Assembly: GCA_018434685.1 (NCBI GenBank)
Contig: JAHDOV010000009.1
Coordinates: 26,164-90,163 of the forward strand
Direction: 5' to 3'
Source: Deltaproteobacteria bacterium
GTDB lineage: Bacteria > Desulfobacterota > Desulfomonilia > UBA1062
Length of the DNA stretch: 64,000 nt
The notes below the pieces were generated by a model. That model had not been told where the DNA came from. It did not search any database and was given only the letters and a program-made list of their open reading frames with translations. Positions 27,606-36,803 of this stretch are shown one piece after another. A program made the translations under genes and the position numbers. The first letter of the stretch is position 1; each line of letters opens with the position of its first letter.

Positions 27606-28394
27606 TCAGGCAAACCTCTGCCCACGCCAGCGGTACGGACTCTCGAGAATGATCCCGGGCACCCGGGCAGTCTCGAGCAGGTTCAGGCAGTCTTTGAATA
27701 TGGTCGTCTGCTGGGGCCTGTTGCCTGCCTCGCCAAGCGCGTGTCCGAACGGATACCGGAGAAAGTAGGTCCGGGGAGGTTTGATAGCCACCGTGATAGT
27801 CCTCACCAGCGAGATACCCACCGTAGACATACCCCGCGATTCAATTTCCCGCTGAATCAGACCGACCGTCTGATTGCAGATCCCTCAGGCAGGCACCAGG
27901 AAGACGATATCCACCCCTTGTCCCTGCAAGGCTGTGGCGATCTCTTTCGCCGTCTTCTCCACGAGATACGGCAGATGGGGCAACACGATATGCCCCATGA
28001 GGCTGTAGAAGAATTCTGATGACCTGCCGACGATTCCCTCCTCCTGGCAAGCCCGCAGGATATCGATGGGCAGCACCAGGTTGATGTCAGAGTCAGCATC
28101 GGTGTGGTCGTAATAATCATGGGTGATCATAAGATCACTCTTCGTGGCAGTCGAAGGGATCGTCCGGTAGCTGGGATCGCCATCTTTGTCATCCATGTTG
28201 AACGGGGCATCGTTCTTCAGGTGAACCCCGCCCGTGGTGATGAGAGCGATCGTGCACCTGGCCAGAGGTTTCGTAAGCGGGGTCCACGGTATGGCCTCAG
28301 ACGTGACGGGTGTGAATTTCTCTTCCCATCGCTGCCGGACCCAGGGGATTTTAAACAGGGCCATCTTGAATCTCTTGATCGGCTTGTTTTTCAT
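27606..28394 (-). CDS. Selenoprotein of the glycine/proline reductase subunit B family (GrdB/PrdB-like), reads through TGA 27887-27885
   Basis: A 262-residue frame broken only by TGA at codon 170. Before it: ALITTGGVHLKNDAPFNM and LMITHDYYDHTDADSDINLV; at the site: VDIVFLVPA-U-GICNQTVGLI; after it: GISLVRTITVAIKPPRTYFL and YPFGHALGEAGN. U-GIC reproduces the UxxC redox motif of GrdB and PrdB. Similarity continues on both sides and a strong SECIS-like hairpin follows the TGA. The length is near PrdB rather than full GrdB, and no other reductase subunits are in the window, so the substrate is unknown. ATG 28394 is preferred over GTG 28400. Confidence 0.85.
27855..27875 (-). promoter_or_regulatory. 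Bacterial SECIS element in the GrdB/PrdB-like gene
   Basis: On -, AATCAGAC (27875-27868) pairs perfectly with GTCTGATT (27862-27855) around loop GGTCG. The loop begins 18 nt after the TGA. CTG and CAG can extend the stem across one bulged C. Loop and distance are nearly the same as in the rhodanese element. Confidence 0.82.
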
Positions 28395-28471
28395 AGGCAC
28401 ATCCCTGCGGGCCCGCGCTACCCGCCCTGTTCCACACCCTTTTCCTGTTTCGATATTCCCTCATCCTGACA

Positions 28472-29539
28472 TCACTTAAGGATTATGGCCTTTTCGGGAC
28501 AGATCTCCTGGCAGCAGAAACACGTGATGCAGGTCCCGACATCCACCCTGGGGAGGCTCTCCCTCATGGTCAGGGCCGAGACCGGGCACTGATCGATACA
28601 GGCACCGCAGCCCGTGCACAGCCCGGGATCGGCCTGGGGACGCAGCATAACCCGGTTATCGACCAGCGACTGCAGGGCATCGTTGTGGGTGGCCGCCTCT
28701 CCCCCCAGGGGAGGAAGCCTGAAACCGGGCAGCTGCCTCAGTTCGCCGACAACCTCGATCGTATCAAGGTCATAATCTCCCAGTCCGAGTTCCTTTGCCC
28801 TCTGCAGAAACCGCAGCCTGCCCGGCTCGCATCCCATCATCAATGCAATGACCGCATCCAGGGCAACGGCATTGTCCGAGGCCAGAATGAGCCCGATATC
28901 CCTCAGATCGGGAGACGCCGGACCATTGCCTTCCATACCGACTATGGCATCCACGATAAAGAGGTCTGGGATACGAAGCCGGAACACATCGACCACTGCG
29001 TCGTGAAAGCGAGCGGGACTGCCCGCTGCCTTGTGCAGCACGGCCTTCTGGCCACCGGGCAGAAGCCCGTAGCTGTTCTTGATCGCCCCGCTCATGACAG
29101 TCAGGCCGTGGGTCTTGAATTTCGGCAGGCTGATGATGATATCCGCATCGAGGACTGCCTGGGAAAGGCTCACCGTGTCCATGAAATCGGCATTGAAGGC
29201 AACACGGCCGGTATCGATGCCGATGTTGCGATAATACCCCCTGGCTGCTGCCATGAGGCCTGTGGTACGGAAACTTTCCTCGTTCCGGCCATAGCTGAAC
29301 ATGCCCGGGTTGTCTCCCACGATGATCTCTGCGGGTTTTTCTTTCTCCACCACGTCCACCACGGCACGAAGCACTGCAGGATGGGTGACGATGCCCTCTT
29401 CGGCCTGTGAGGCCCGCAGCACGTTTGGCTTTATGAGCACCCGTCTGCCCTTAAGCGGCAGGGGGAACAGCTCAAAGGCCCTCTCGACGGCCCCGCGGAC
29501 CTGCTCATACGTGGCTGGATGGATCAGCACTGTAGACAT
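28472..29539 (-). CDS. DUF362 protein with C-terminal 2x[4Fe-4S] ferredoxin domain (copy 2)
   Basis: A 355-residue paralogue of the protein at 21739-22899: VLIKPNVLRASQAEEG, SLPKFKTHGLTVMSGAIKN and two clusters, CTGCGACIDQCP and CITCFCCQEICP. The start at 29539 has GAGG eight bases upstream; an in-frame GTG at 29548 is less likely. It lies 78 bp ahead of the selenoprotein gene on the same strand, so the ferredoxin-like domain could serve that protein. Confidence 0.9.
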   Translation of the reverse strand: MSTVLIHPATYEQVRGAVERAFELFPLPLKGRRVLIKPNVLRASQAEEGIVTHPAVLRAVVDVVEKEKPAEIIVGDNPGMFSYGRNEESFRTTGLMAAARGYYRNIGIDTGRVAFNADFMDTVSLSQAVLDADIIISLPKFKTHGLTVMSGAIKNSYGLLPGGQKAVLHKAAGSPARFHDAVVDVFRLRIPDLFIVDAIVGMEGNGPASPDLRDIGLILASDNAVALDAVIALMMGCEPGRLRFLQRAKELGLGDYDLDTIEVVGELRQLPGFRLPPLGGEAATHNDALQSLVDNRVMLRPQADPGLCTGCGACIDQCPVSALTMRESLPRVDVGTCITCFCCQEICPEKAIILK

Positions 29540-29621
29540 GGTCGACACCTCGCTTTCTCAACTATGACAAACTCCGGTGCCCGAGTCAATTTTCACCTCG
29601 CATGCACCCTGTGATGGGCTG

Positions 29622-30902
29622 TCATGAAATCCAGTTCGGGCGGTCCCTCATCCACTCCCGCACGGTCTCATGAATCCACGGCTCCAGCCCCCTGGCCAGG
29701 TAGAACCTCGGGAGGAGCAGATCCTCTTCGGGCCGGATAATACCCTCGTTCACTGCCAGCTGTGCCAGTGCGGTGTGCGGATATATCCTGATGCCAACGG
29801 TTATCTTCATGGCTTCAAGGCCGAGCGAATCGGCAAATCCGAGGCTTTCCATCACGGTCTCCCGGGTTTCTCCGGGCCCGCCCAGCAGAAGGAACCCGGT
29901 CCGGCCCAGAGCATGCCTCTTCAACATGCTGGATATCTCCCGGACATCATCGGGAGAAAACCTCTTGTTCATGGCCCGGAGAATCGCCGGGGAGCCGCTC
30001 TCGAAGCCCAGGCTCACCTCCTCGCACCCTGCTGTGGCCATCTTTTCCACCAGCTCTTCATCCACCTGCCACGGATACAGGATGCACCGCCACGACACGG
30101 CAAGGTTCTGCGCGATCAAGTGATCGCAGAACGACTTCGCGTATGAAGGCGGCAGGTTGAAGGTGTTGTCCACGAAGAAGAAATGATCGAACCCCGCATG
30201 GACATATCCGGCCAGCACCTGCGCTGCACGCCCGGGGTCATGCCGGCGAAGCACCTTTCCCTCGATCAGGGAGGTGGAGCAGTAGCTGCACTCAAAGGAA
30301 CAGCCGCGCCGTGTCTGGAACGGCACCCAGACGACCTGCCCTTCGAGGCTTTCGGGAAACCGCAGGTGTTCTCCTGCACGTGGCAGACAGCGGTCATCCA
30401 GGGGTGCCAGATACGTCCTTGGGGCCTGAAGACCCTTTCCCGGCAGGTACAGACCGGGAATTCCGGCTAAGGCCTGTCGCTGTTCAAGGCATTCCAGGAG
30501 CAGGACAAAGGACTGTTCCCCCTCGCCCTGAATGCCCATGTCCGCACCGAGGTAATCGAGCGCACTGGCCGGAAAGATGCTGTACCCGGCACCGCCGATC
30601 ACGATGGGCGCGCCGGTCACCTGCCGGCATACCGAGATCATGGATTTTACCGGGTCGAGCAGGAACCGCGGGGCGGCCATCACCTGGTCGTCGATGTTCC
30701 TCACCGAGATCCCGATGACATCTGGCGCGAACTCCCGTATCGACTCCTTTAGGACCCTGCTTGCGTCATCGCTATTCATCAGGTTGACGATCCGCACCTC
30801 GTGGCCTGCCTCCTGTGTTGCCCTGGCAATACAGGCCAGGCCGAGCGGCAGCACCGGCATGTTTATCGTCTCGGTGTTTGCACAAACCAGAAGAACCCTC
30901 AT
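29622..30902 (-). CDS. B12-binding-domain radical SAM protein
   Basis: A 426-residue protein. An N-terminal cobalamin-binding-like domain (ANTETINMPVLPLGLACIA, then GAPIVIGGAGYSIFP and QGEGE) is followed by a radical SAM core with the cluster motif RRGCSFECSYCSTSLIEG (CxxxCxxC). The N-terminal DxHxxG cobalamin motif is not obvious, so B12 may not be bound. Such proteins methylate or rearrange diverse substrates, and the substrate is unknown. It begins 18 bp after the Dph6-like gene. Confidence 0.88.
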   Translation of the reverse strand: MRVLLVCANTETINMPVLPLGLACIARATQEAGHEVRIVNLMNSDDASRVLKESIREFAPDVIGISVRNIDDQVMAAPRFLLDPVKSMISVCRQVTGAPIVIGGAGYSIFPASALDYLGADMGIQGEGEQSFVLLLECLEQRQALAGIPGLYLPGKGLQAPRTYLAPLDDRCLPRAGEHLRFPESLEGQVVWVPFQTRRGCSFECSYCSTSLIEGKVLRRHDPGRAAQVLAGYVHAGFDHFFFVDNTFNLPPSYAKSFCDHLIAQNLAVSWRCILYPWQVDEELVEKMATAGCEEVSLGFESGSPAILRAMNKRFSPDDVREISSMLKRHALGRTGFLLLGGPGETRETVMESLGFADSLGLEAMKITVGIRIYPHTALAQLAVNEGIIRPEEDLLLPRFYLARGLEPWIHETVREWMRDRPNWIS

Positions 30903-30920
30903 GTATACTGCCCTCTCTCC

Positions 30921-31655
30921 TTATCGCTCAACAGCTGCCGGCCGGTGCTCATCCGGCAGCATGTCCATAAAGACAAACCCGTCGCGCGTCAGAGTCTCCC
31001 CTGTGCGGATGCTTACCGGCTTATGGAACATGGGCCCGTCATAGACGAAGCTGTGGAATTCCCCGTTTTCCCCGCATGGATCCATATCCGGGGGAAGGGC
31101 TTCAAGAAATGCCCGGTCATATTCCGAGCCGACCAGACCAGGGCTCAGGCACCTTGGGTCGACACAGGTGATCTTTGCCCGAAGGCCGCCATCGATCATG
31201 TCCCGGGACAGGTCGGCCGTGGGCATACCCCACAGCGGAAATACCGGGGTGATTCCGGTACCGGCCAGCCGCGATTCCCGGTAGTTCCGTATATCCTCGA
31301 GGTAGAGATCGCCAAAGGCAAACCGGGTGACACCCTGGTGTTTCGCCTGTTCGACAAACATCCTCATGATGTCCTCGTATTGGGCATCACTGCAGGGATA
31401 GGGGATCGGTATCAGCTGCAGGGGCAGCCCCGCACTGAGCGCCTGCAGCTTCAGCAGTGCTGTACGCACCGCATGCATGCTGACACGGTCGAACTGCTCA
31501 TTGATGGTGGTGAAGAGGCCGAGAACCTCTGTATCGGGCTTACTCTGGAGGACATGGAGGGCCCAGGCGCTGTCTTTCCCGCTGCTCCATGACAGCAGGG
31601 TCTTGGTCCTTTCCTCCGGCTCAAACGTCTGTCTGTAAAGAGATGGTTGGGTCAT
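30921..31655 (-). CDS. Diphthine-ammonia ligase-like (Dph6/MJ0570 family) ATP pyrophosphatase
   Basis: A 244-residue PP-loop ATPase with LLSWSSGKDSAWALH at the N-terminus and AFGDLYLEDIRNYRES, GTGITPVFPLWG in the middle, all family signatures. In archaea and eukaryotes Dph6 amidates diphthine on elongation factor 2; bacteria lack diphthamide, so the substrate here must be different. Start at 31655 precedes the PP-loop by about 17 residues; the longer frame has no better ribosome-binding site. Confidence 0.8.
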   Translation of the reverse strand: MTQPSLYRQTFEPEERTKTLLSWSSGKDSAWALHVLQSKPDTEVLGLFTTINEQFDRVSMHAVRTALLKLQALSAGLPLQLIPIPYPCSDAQYEDIMRMFVEQAKHQGVTRFAFGDLYLEDIRNYRESRLAGTGITPVFPLWGMPTADLSRDMIDGGLRAKITCVDPRCLSPGLVGSEYDRAFLEALPPDMDPCGENGEFHSFVYDGPMFHKPVSIRTGETLTRDGFVFMDMLPDEHRPAAVER

Positions 31656-31755
31656 AGGGGTTTTCTTACCATGAACCGGGCATTCTTTCACGCAGATGTA
31701 TGTGTTTTCCGTGAGCAGGCATGAACGTTCCCGCAGCATACATCCTGGACCTGGC

Positions 31756-32679
31756 TCAGGCGTTCTCATATTTGATGAACGTGCCCTGGCGATATTCCTC
31801 GAAGGCAATCCGCAGCTCTTCCTGGGTGTTCATCACGATCGGTCCGTACCAGGCCACCGGCTCCCTGATGGGGTTGCCGGAAATGAGGAGAAATCGAACC
31901 GGGTCATACTCGGTGCTCACAACGACCTGCTCACCGTCATCGAAGAGGACAAGGTTTTCGTTCGACACAAACGAATCGCGCTCGATGTCGAAGTAGTTCG
32001 CCCCCTGCCGCTCATAGTTGAACGGGTTCTTCTCGTGGCAGAAATGTGCCCTCCCCTCGATCACATAGGCAAAGACCGTGCGGCCGGGCTCTGTGGGGTG
32101 GATGAACTGTGATCCGGACGGCACCGTAATATCGAGGTATTCCGGATCGATCACAATATCCCGGACAGGCCCTTCTGTCCCCTCGACCTCGCCGCAGATG
32201 ATCCTGATGGAGGCACCTCCCTGCGTGGTGATCTCCGGTATCTGGTGGCTCTTCACCTCGCGGTACCGGGGGTTCATCATCTTGTTGGATGCCGGCAGAT
32301 TGGCCCAGAGCTGAAACCCTCCCATGAAGCCCTTGCTGTCACCCCGGGGCATTTCCTGGTGAATAATGCCGCTGCCGGCTGTCATCCATTGCACATCCCC
32401 CGGAGCGATAACCCCGCTGTTGTGCATGCTGTCGCCGTGCTCGACCTCTCCGCGGAGAACATACGTGATGGTCTCGATCCCCCGGTGCGGATGCCAGGGG
32501 AACCCACCGAGGTAATACCAGGGATCGCTCGAACGAAAATCGTCGAGAAGCAGGAACGGATCGAACGCCGGGACCTCGCTGAAGCCGAAGGCCCGTTTCA
32601 GGTGTACGCCGGCGCCTTCGATCGTGGGTCTGCTCCTGATGACCTTCCGGATCTTCCTGTTTTTTTCCTGCAGAATCAT
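31756..32679 (-). CDS. Pirin family protein
   Basis: A 307-residue bicupin with the pirin metal motif FPWHPHRGIETITYVLRGEV followed by EHGDSMHNSG and GSGIIHQEM; these supply the His/His/His/Glu metal ligands. Bacterial pirins include quercetin 2,3-dioxygenases and regulators of pyruvate metabolism, so function is not settled by the motif. Confidence 0.88.
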   Translation of the reverse strand: MILQEKNRKIRKVIRSRPTIEGAGVHLKRAFGFSEVPAFDPFLLLDDFRSSDPWYYLGGFPWHPHRGIETITYVLRGEVEHGDSMHNSGVIAPGDVQWMTAGSGIIHQEMPRGDSKGFMGGFQLWANLPASNKMMNPRYREVKSHQIPEITTQGGASIRIICGEVEGTEGPVRDIVIDPEYLDITVPSGSQFIHPTEPGRTVFAYVIEGRAHFCHEKNPFNYERQGANYFDIERDSFVSNENLVLFDDGEQVVVSTEYDPVRFLLISGNPIREPVAWYGPIVMNTQEELRIAFEEYRQGTFIKYENA

Positions 32680-32749
32680 CTCTGTGAATATAACTCCGCG
32701 GCCTGAAAGTTCAATGCCACGGGGAGTTCCTGCAGGATATGCCTCGGGC

Positions 32750-33223
32750 TTACCCGGCCGGCTGTACGTGTTTCGTTAAAATGATTTCGCTGATCCCGTT
32801 CTTGAACAGGTTCGGTACCTTCCCCACAGGGGTATAGCCGTGCCGTTCGTAGAACCGCTGCGCCGTCTCATTGAGCTCGCTGACCAGCAGGAAAAACCTG
32901 TTCGATGAGGAGACCTCTTCAAAATAGCGCAACAGCCCGGCGCCGATCCCCTGGTTCCGACAGCCCTTCTCAACGGCAAAACTCCTCAGGTAGGGAAAAT
33001 GTGCGAAGCACCCGCCACGTGCAACCCAGATATAGCCGATGCACTCGCCACGATCATTCACGGCTACATGAATTTCTTTTGCATCGAAGCCCCGGTCGAA
33101 CATGTCGTCGATCATAGGAAGGTCTGAAAAATAGGTGTCCCACAGGGCAGAGTCGTGCAACGCTCGAATACAGGACTCACGATGCGCCCTGGTGCCCAGG
33201 CAGATGTGTACCTTCACAACCAT
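32750..33223 (-). CDS. GNAT family N-acetyltransferase
   Basis: A 157-residue single-domain acetyltransferase. SFAVEKGCRNQGIGAGLLRY is the acetyl-CoA pyrophosphate-binding motif (Q/RxxGxG/A), followed by LVSELNETAQRFYERHGY. The substrate is unknown. The GAGGAG abuts the ATG at 33223 but is six bases from the in-frame GTG at 33217, which may be the real start. Confidence 0.85.
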   Translation of the reverse strand: MVVKVHICLGTRAHRESCIRALHDSALWDTYFSDLPMIDDMFDRGFDAKEIHVAVNDRGECIGYIWVARGGCFAHFPYLRSFAVEKGCRNQGIGAGLLRYFEEVSSSNRFFLLVSELNETAQRFYERHGYTPVGKVPNLFKNGISEIILTKHVQPAG

Positions 33224-33342
33224 CTCCTCACTTGCATTTTGTTGGTAACGAACCGGTGCTGCACCTCAGCCGAGAATCCCCTTGATCCCGTCTGCTATGA
33301 ACTGCACGGGCAAGGACGCAAGCAATACCCCTGCCGCTGCTG

Positions 33343-33720
33343 TCAGCTGATTGTGACGAATTCGATGGTGTCCGGCTGATTCGGAACGAGGCAGAGGAAC
33401 CGGAAGGCCTCATCCCCGTCGTTCTTATACCAGTGGGGAACGCCAGCCGGGATAAACACGACATCTCCGGCCTTGACCTCGTACGCCCGGTCCCCTATCC
33501 CGACCTCGGCACGGCCGCCCAGGACATACTGTTCGTGCTCCACCGCATTGGTGTGATTCGGCATACCACCGCCCGGCTCGATCGTGAAACACCTCATCGC
33601 GAAATTCGGGGCCTGCTCGCTGCTGATGAGCACCTGGATGGAGGTTTTCGTTCCCGCCGCGACAGTGTTTCTCGGTACTGTCTCTGCTTGCTGAACAAGG
33701 GTCTGCTGGTTTTCCTTCAT
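33343..33720 (-). CDS. Small cupin-domain protein
   Basis: A 125-residue single cupin: MPNHTNAVEHEQYVLGGRAE and VKAGDVVFIPAGVPHWYKND contain the two cupin motifs with candidate metal ligands. No catalytic assignment is possible. ATG at 33720 is preceded by GGAGG. Confidence 0.83.
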   Translation of the reverse strand: MKENQQTLVQQAETVPRNTVAAGTKTSIQVLISSEQAPNFAMRCFTIEPGGGMPNHTNAVEHEQYVLGGRAEVGIGDRAYEVKAGDVVFIPAGVPHWYKNDGDEAFRFLCLVPNQPDTIEFVTIS

Positions 33721-33825
33721 GGCATCTTCCTCCCTGATACTACAGACATACTGTGCAGCGTGCACTGTGTCAATGGCGGTATTCGCCGCCCAATCTTTAA
33801 CCTCAGCGGGATTTCCCGGTGCGAC

Positions 33826-34518
33826 TCAGAAGGAGAGCCCCAGTGACCGGGCAATGAATTCCACCAGGGGTGAAGCCCCGGTGAAGGCCTCGGCCACCTC
33901 GTCGATGAACCCGGCCCGGGTGATCCGGGAAGGCTCCACCTCATGCATGAGGAAAAACGTCTTGCGCTTGATGTCCCCGATAAATTCGTGGCCTTGATCA
34001 TAGCCGCTGGGCGGCCGCTTCAGGCCCTCGCCCTCCATGGTCAGAAAGCGCTGGGCCACTTTCGGGCCGGTGATCACCTCCCGCCACCTATTGGGGTGTT
34101 CGACAATCGCCGTGCGGATCCTGTCGAGAACCGGGTTGGGCGGTGCCCAGATCCCTCCGCCCACGAACACCTCTCCGGGCTGCAGGTGGACATAAAAACC
34201 CGGGGCATGGGCATCCTTTCCCGCAACATGGCGGAACTGGCAGCCGACATTTTCCTTGTACGGACGCTTGTCATGGGAAAACCGCGTGTCCCGGTAGATC
34301 CGGAACATGGACCCGCCGCTCGGCCTGGGGTCTGCCACAAAGCTGCCGCTGATCCTGAGCAGACATTCCCCGATGGCGAGGATGAATTCCATCATCGGCT
34401 CGACGACCGACTCCTGGTAGCGGTCTTTGTTCGCGTTGAACCACTCGCGATTGTTGTTGCTGGAAAGGTCATTCAAAAAACCGAACAGGTCCTGCGGAAA
34501 ACCCGAGAACGATCCCAT
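33826..34518 (-). CDS. DUF2461 / TIGR02453 family protein
   Basis: A 230-residue soluble protein with DLSSNNNREWFNANKDRYQE near the N-terminus, FRIYRDTRFSHDKRPYKEN and PGFYVHLQPGEVFVGGGIW, matching my recollection of DUF2461. The function is unknown. The ATG at 34518 has GGGAGGG upstream; the longer frame is not supported. Confidence 0.82.
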   Translation of the reverse strand: MGSFSGFPQDLFGFLNDLSSNNNREWFNANKDRYQESVVEPMMEFILAIGECLLRISGSFVADPRPSGGSMFRIYRDTRFSHDKRPYKENVGCQFRHVAGKDAHAPGFYVHLQPGEVFVGGGIWAPPNPVLDRIRTAIVEHPNRWREVITGPKVAQRFLTMEGEGLKRPPSGYDQGHEFIGDIKRKTFFLMHEVEPSRITRAGFIDEVAEAFTGASPLVEFIARSLGLSF

Positions 34519-34853
34519 ATGAGTTCCCTCCCTAGTGACGATAGTGCAGCACGTAGCTATGACCCGCATTGTACTATCAAACCGGCAGTCAGGCAACTAT
34601 GGTGATGCTCTCTCCATGCGGCGAAATCCAACTACGTCCTGATCCCGCCCCTGATAACAGCCTGGCAGATCCCTTTACCCATGACCCTGGTATACCCGGG
34701 GATGGAATTTTTGATCGCGAGTACGGCCGCTTGCGTCCCGACGGTCAGGGCCGCCGGGAAGGTATCTCCCTCCCTGCTCTGCCGGCGCAACTCATGGGAC
34801 ACCGGCTGGTGAGGCTGCCCTCATTCCAGCCGTCAAGCAGGAATATTGCCGGA
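34519..34853. other. Intergenic region with a small possible frame
   Basis: About 335 bp without an obvious gene, apart from the short minus-strand frame at 34632-34802 listed separately. Confidence 0.4.
34632..34802 (-). CDS. Possible 56-residue protein (uncertain)
   Basis: The frame reads from GTG 34802 to TAG 34632 and includes TFPAALTVGTQAAVLAIKNS and GYTRVMGKGICQAVIRGG, whose composition looks coding. A TGA closes the frame just upstream and no ribosome-binding site precedes the GTG, so it may be a chance frame or a remnant. No family recognised. Confidence 0.25.
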   Translation of the reverse strand: MSHELRRQSREGDTFPAALTVGTQAAVLAIKNSIPGYTRVMGKGICQAVIRGGIRT

Positions 34854-35411
34854 TCAGGCAAATGATCTCTCGAATAACTCCGCCACTGCCTTCCTGCCGT
34901 TGTCTTCGAGAAAGCGTGTTCCGGTCCCGGTGAAATGAACGTGGCTGATGACCGGCTCGTTCTTTCCCGTGCACTCGATCCAGTCGAGCTCATTCCAGTG
35001 GAACCACGAATCACGTTTCTGGTCGAACACATACAAAGGCTTGTTGCACAGCTTGGCAAACTCGGCGCCCCATCCGGTACCGCCTTTGACGGTCTTGTCA
35101 TCCAGGATCTCCCCGACCACGTAAATCTCCTGACCGCTGTTGATCTGGTACCAGATGCTCTGCAGGATTTTGCGGAATGTCGGTGTCGTGGTGTAGCGGC
35201 GGTTCATCAACCGAGAGATATACTCCAGGCTCACGTCGCCGTTCTTGAGCTCATCGCTGTTCAAAACGCGCAGGCCCCGCTGGCGCACAATGGCGTGCCC
35301 CTCAAAGGTGAAGTTCACCTCTTCGATGCCGAAACGCTCTGCATTCGTCCCGAATTCCTCTTCCGCGCCTTTAATACCGCCGCTGAACAGTATGCAGTTT
35401 TCCTTCTTCAT
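34854..35411 (-). CDS. Rossmann-like (SLOG-type) hypothetical protein
   Basis: A 185-residue soluble protein. NCILFSGGIKGAEEEFG and YVVGEILDDKTVKGGTGWG with LCNKPLYVFDQKRDSWF suggest a nucleotide-sensing Rossmann (SLOG/lysine-decarboxylase-like) fold. This is by eye and unproven. ATG at 35411 has AAGGAAGG upstream. Confidence 0.6.
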   Translation of the reverse strand: MKKENCILFSGGIKGAEEEFGTNAERFGIEEVNFTFEGHAIVRQRGLRVLNSDELKNGDVSLEYISRLMNRRYTTTPTFRKILQSIWYQINSGQEIYVVGEILDDKTVKGGTGWGAEFAKLCNKPLYVFDQKRDSWFHWNELDWIECTGKNEPVISHVHFTGTGTRFLEDNGRKAVAELFERSFA

Positions 35412-35769
35412 AATAATTCCTTCCTTCTACCCCTCGGTCTGTATTTTACACTGAAGGACCCGCGACTGCGGCCTCAAACAGCTCGATGTATAACGCGCCA
35501 TGACAGGTTCTCTGGTGAGATGATGTTCGTGGCCGAATCATACTTTACCGATAATCATAAGGGTGAACTCTCCTACTGGGAAGTAGCTGCGTTGTAAAGA
35601 CATATTTTTTACCCGGGCTGAAACGGGCACCGGCTGGCTGCAGGCACCTGGTGGCAACGGGAAAGAAGAGCCTGGCCTGATTATGGCTGGAGTGGGGTGT
35701 TCGCTGCACGGATGAGGGGGCAGGCCTTGTCCGCAAAGCCTTCCCGGCCTTGTCGTGCCCGCTCCTTAA

Positions 35770-36417
35770 TCATGTCCTCTGGCCGTAGGTCTTAAACTTT
35801 TCGATCACCCGGTGCATCTCTTCGTCCGAGAGAATCACCGGTTCGCCGGCAGACTTTGCCTGGAGGTAAATGCGGGCGACAAGCTCGATCTCCTCGGCAA
35901 TGATAAATGCCGTCTTGAGATCTGCTCCCACGGCCATGAGGCCATGGTTGGCCAGCAGCACGGCATTGCCCGAGCCTATGGTCTCACAGATATTCCGGGC
36001 AAGCTCTCTGCTGCCATACGTGGCATACGGGGCCAGGGGAACCTTTGTCCCGGCAAACCCCACCAGGTAGTGTACTGCCGGGAGCTCCCAGTTCAGGCAG
36101 GCGATCGTCGTGGCATAGACCGAGTGGGTGTGCACCACGGCATTGATGTCTTCACGCTCCCGGTACAGCGCGAGGTGGGAATCCAGTTCGCTCGACGGTG
36201 CATACCGCCCTTGTTTCACGGTGCCGTCGAGATCGACGATCACGATGTCTTCGGGGTGCATGTCGAGGTAGTCGACACCGCTGGGGGTGATAGCGACGAG
36301 CCCTGCAGCACGATCGATCACGCTCAGGTTTCCACCCGAACCGGTGGTGAGCCGTGATGAGATGAGTTTTCTGCCGTAGAGCACGAGCTCGTTTCGTTGC
36401 GCCTGCATGCTAATCAT
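35770..36417 (-). CDS. fucA: Class II aldolase, L-fuculose-phosphate aldolase-like
   Basis: A 215-residue Zn-dependent class II aldolase, the length of E. coli FucA. Motifs are TTGSGGNLSVID, SSELDSHLALYRERED with the catalytic Glu, VVHTHSVYATTIAC with two Zn-binding His and LANHGLMAVG with the third. Ribulose- and methylthioribulose-phosphate enzymes share the fold, and no fucose genes are adjacent. Start at 36417 has GGGGAGG upstream; the longer frame is not supported. Confidence 0.82.
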   Translation of the reverse strand: MISMQAQRNELVLYGRKLISSRLTTGSGGNLSVIDRAAGLVAITPSGVDYLDMHPEDIVIVDLDGTVKQGRYAPSSELDSHLALYREREDINAVVHTHSVYATTIACLNWELPAVHYLVGFAGTKVPLAPYATYGSRELARNICETIGSGNAVLLANHGLMAVGADLKTAFIIAEEIELVARIYLQAKSAGEPVILSDEEMHRVIEKFKTYGQRT

Positions 36418-36803
36418 GAGGTTCCTCCCCGGGGGTGTATATCCTGGTCGATCATCTGGACCGGCCTGCCCGGCACGGCCACTCTGCCGTGCTTCCATCC
36501 GGTTGTCTATCTCCACCCTGACCGCGCGGAGGTTCATGTTCACATCGATGATGAATGCGGCCAGGCCGATGATCAGAAAGAGCAGACTGAAGGATCCTGA
36601 TTACCGTCGTTAAATTGTATTCTTCCACGTATGCCTCGGGTCAACCTGAACTATTCGGTTATCAAGGATACGCTTACTGTGAAACCCGCCATGCCGTCAA
36701 GCGCAACCGCCCCGGGATACCGACTCGATTGCGTTACGGGCACATCCCTGGTTCTCCCGGCCAGTGGATACTTCAGGCAATGGAAGTTATCCGTGCGGCG
36801 TCT

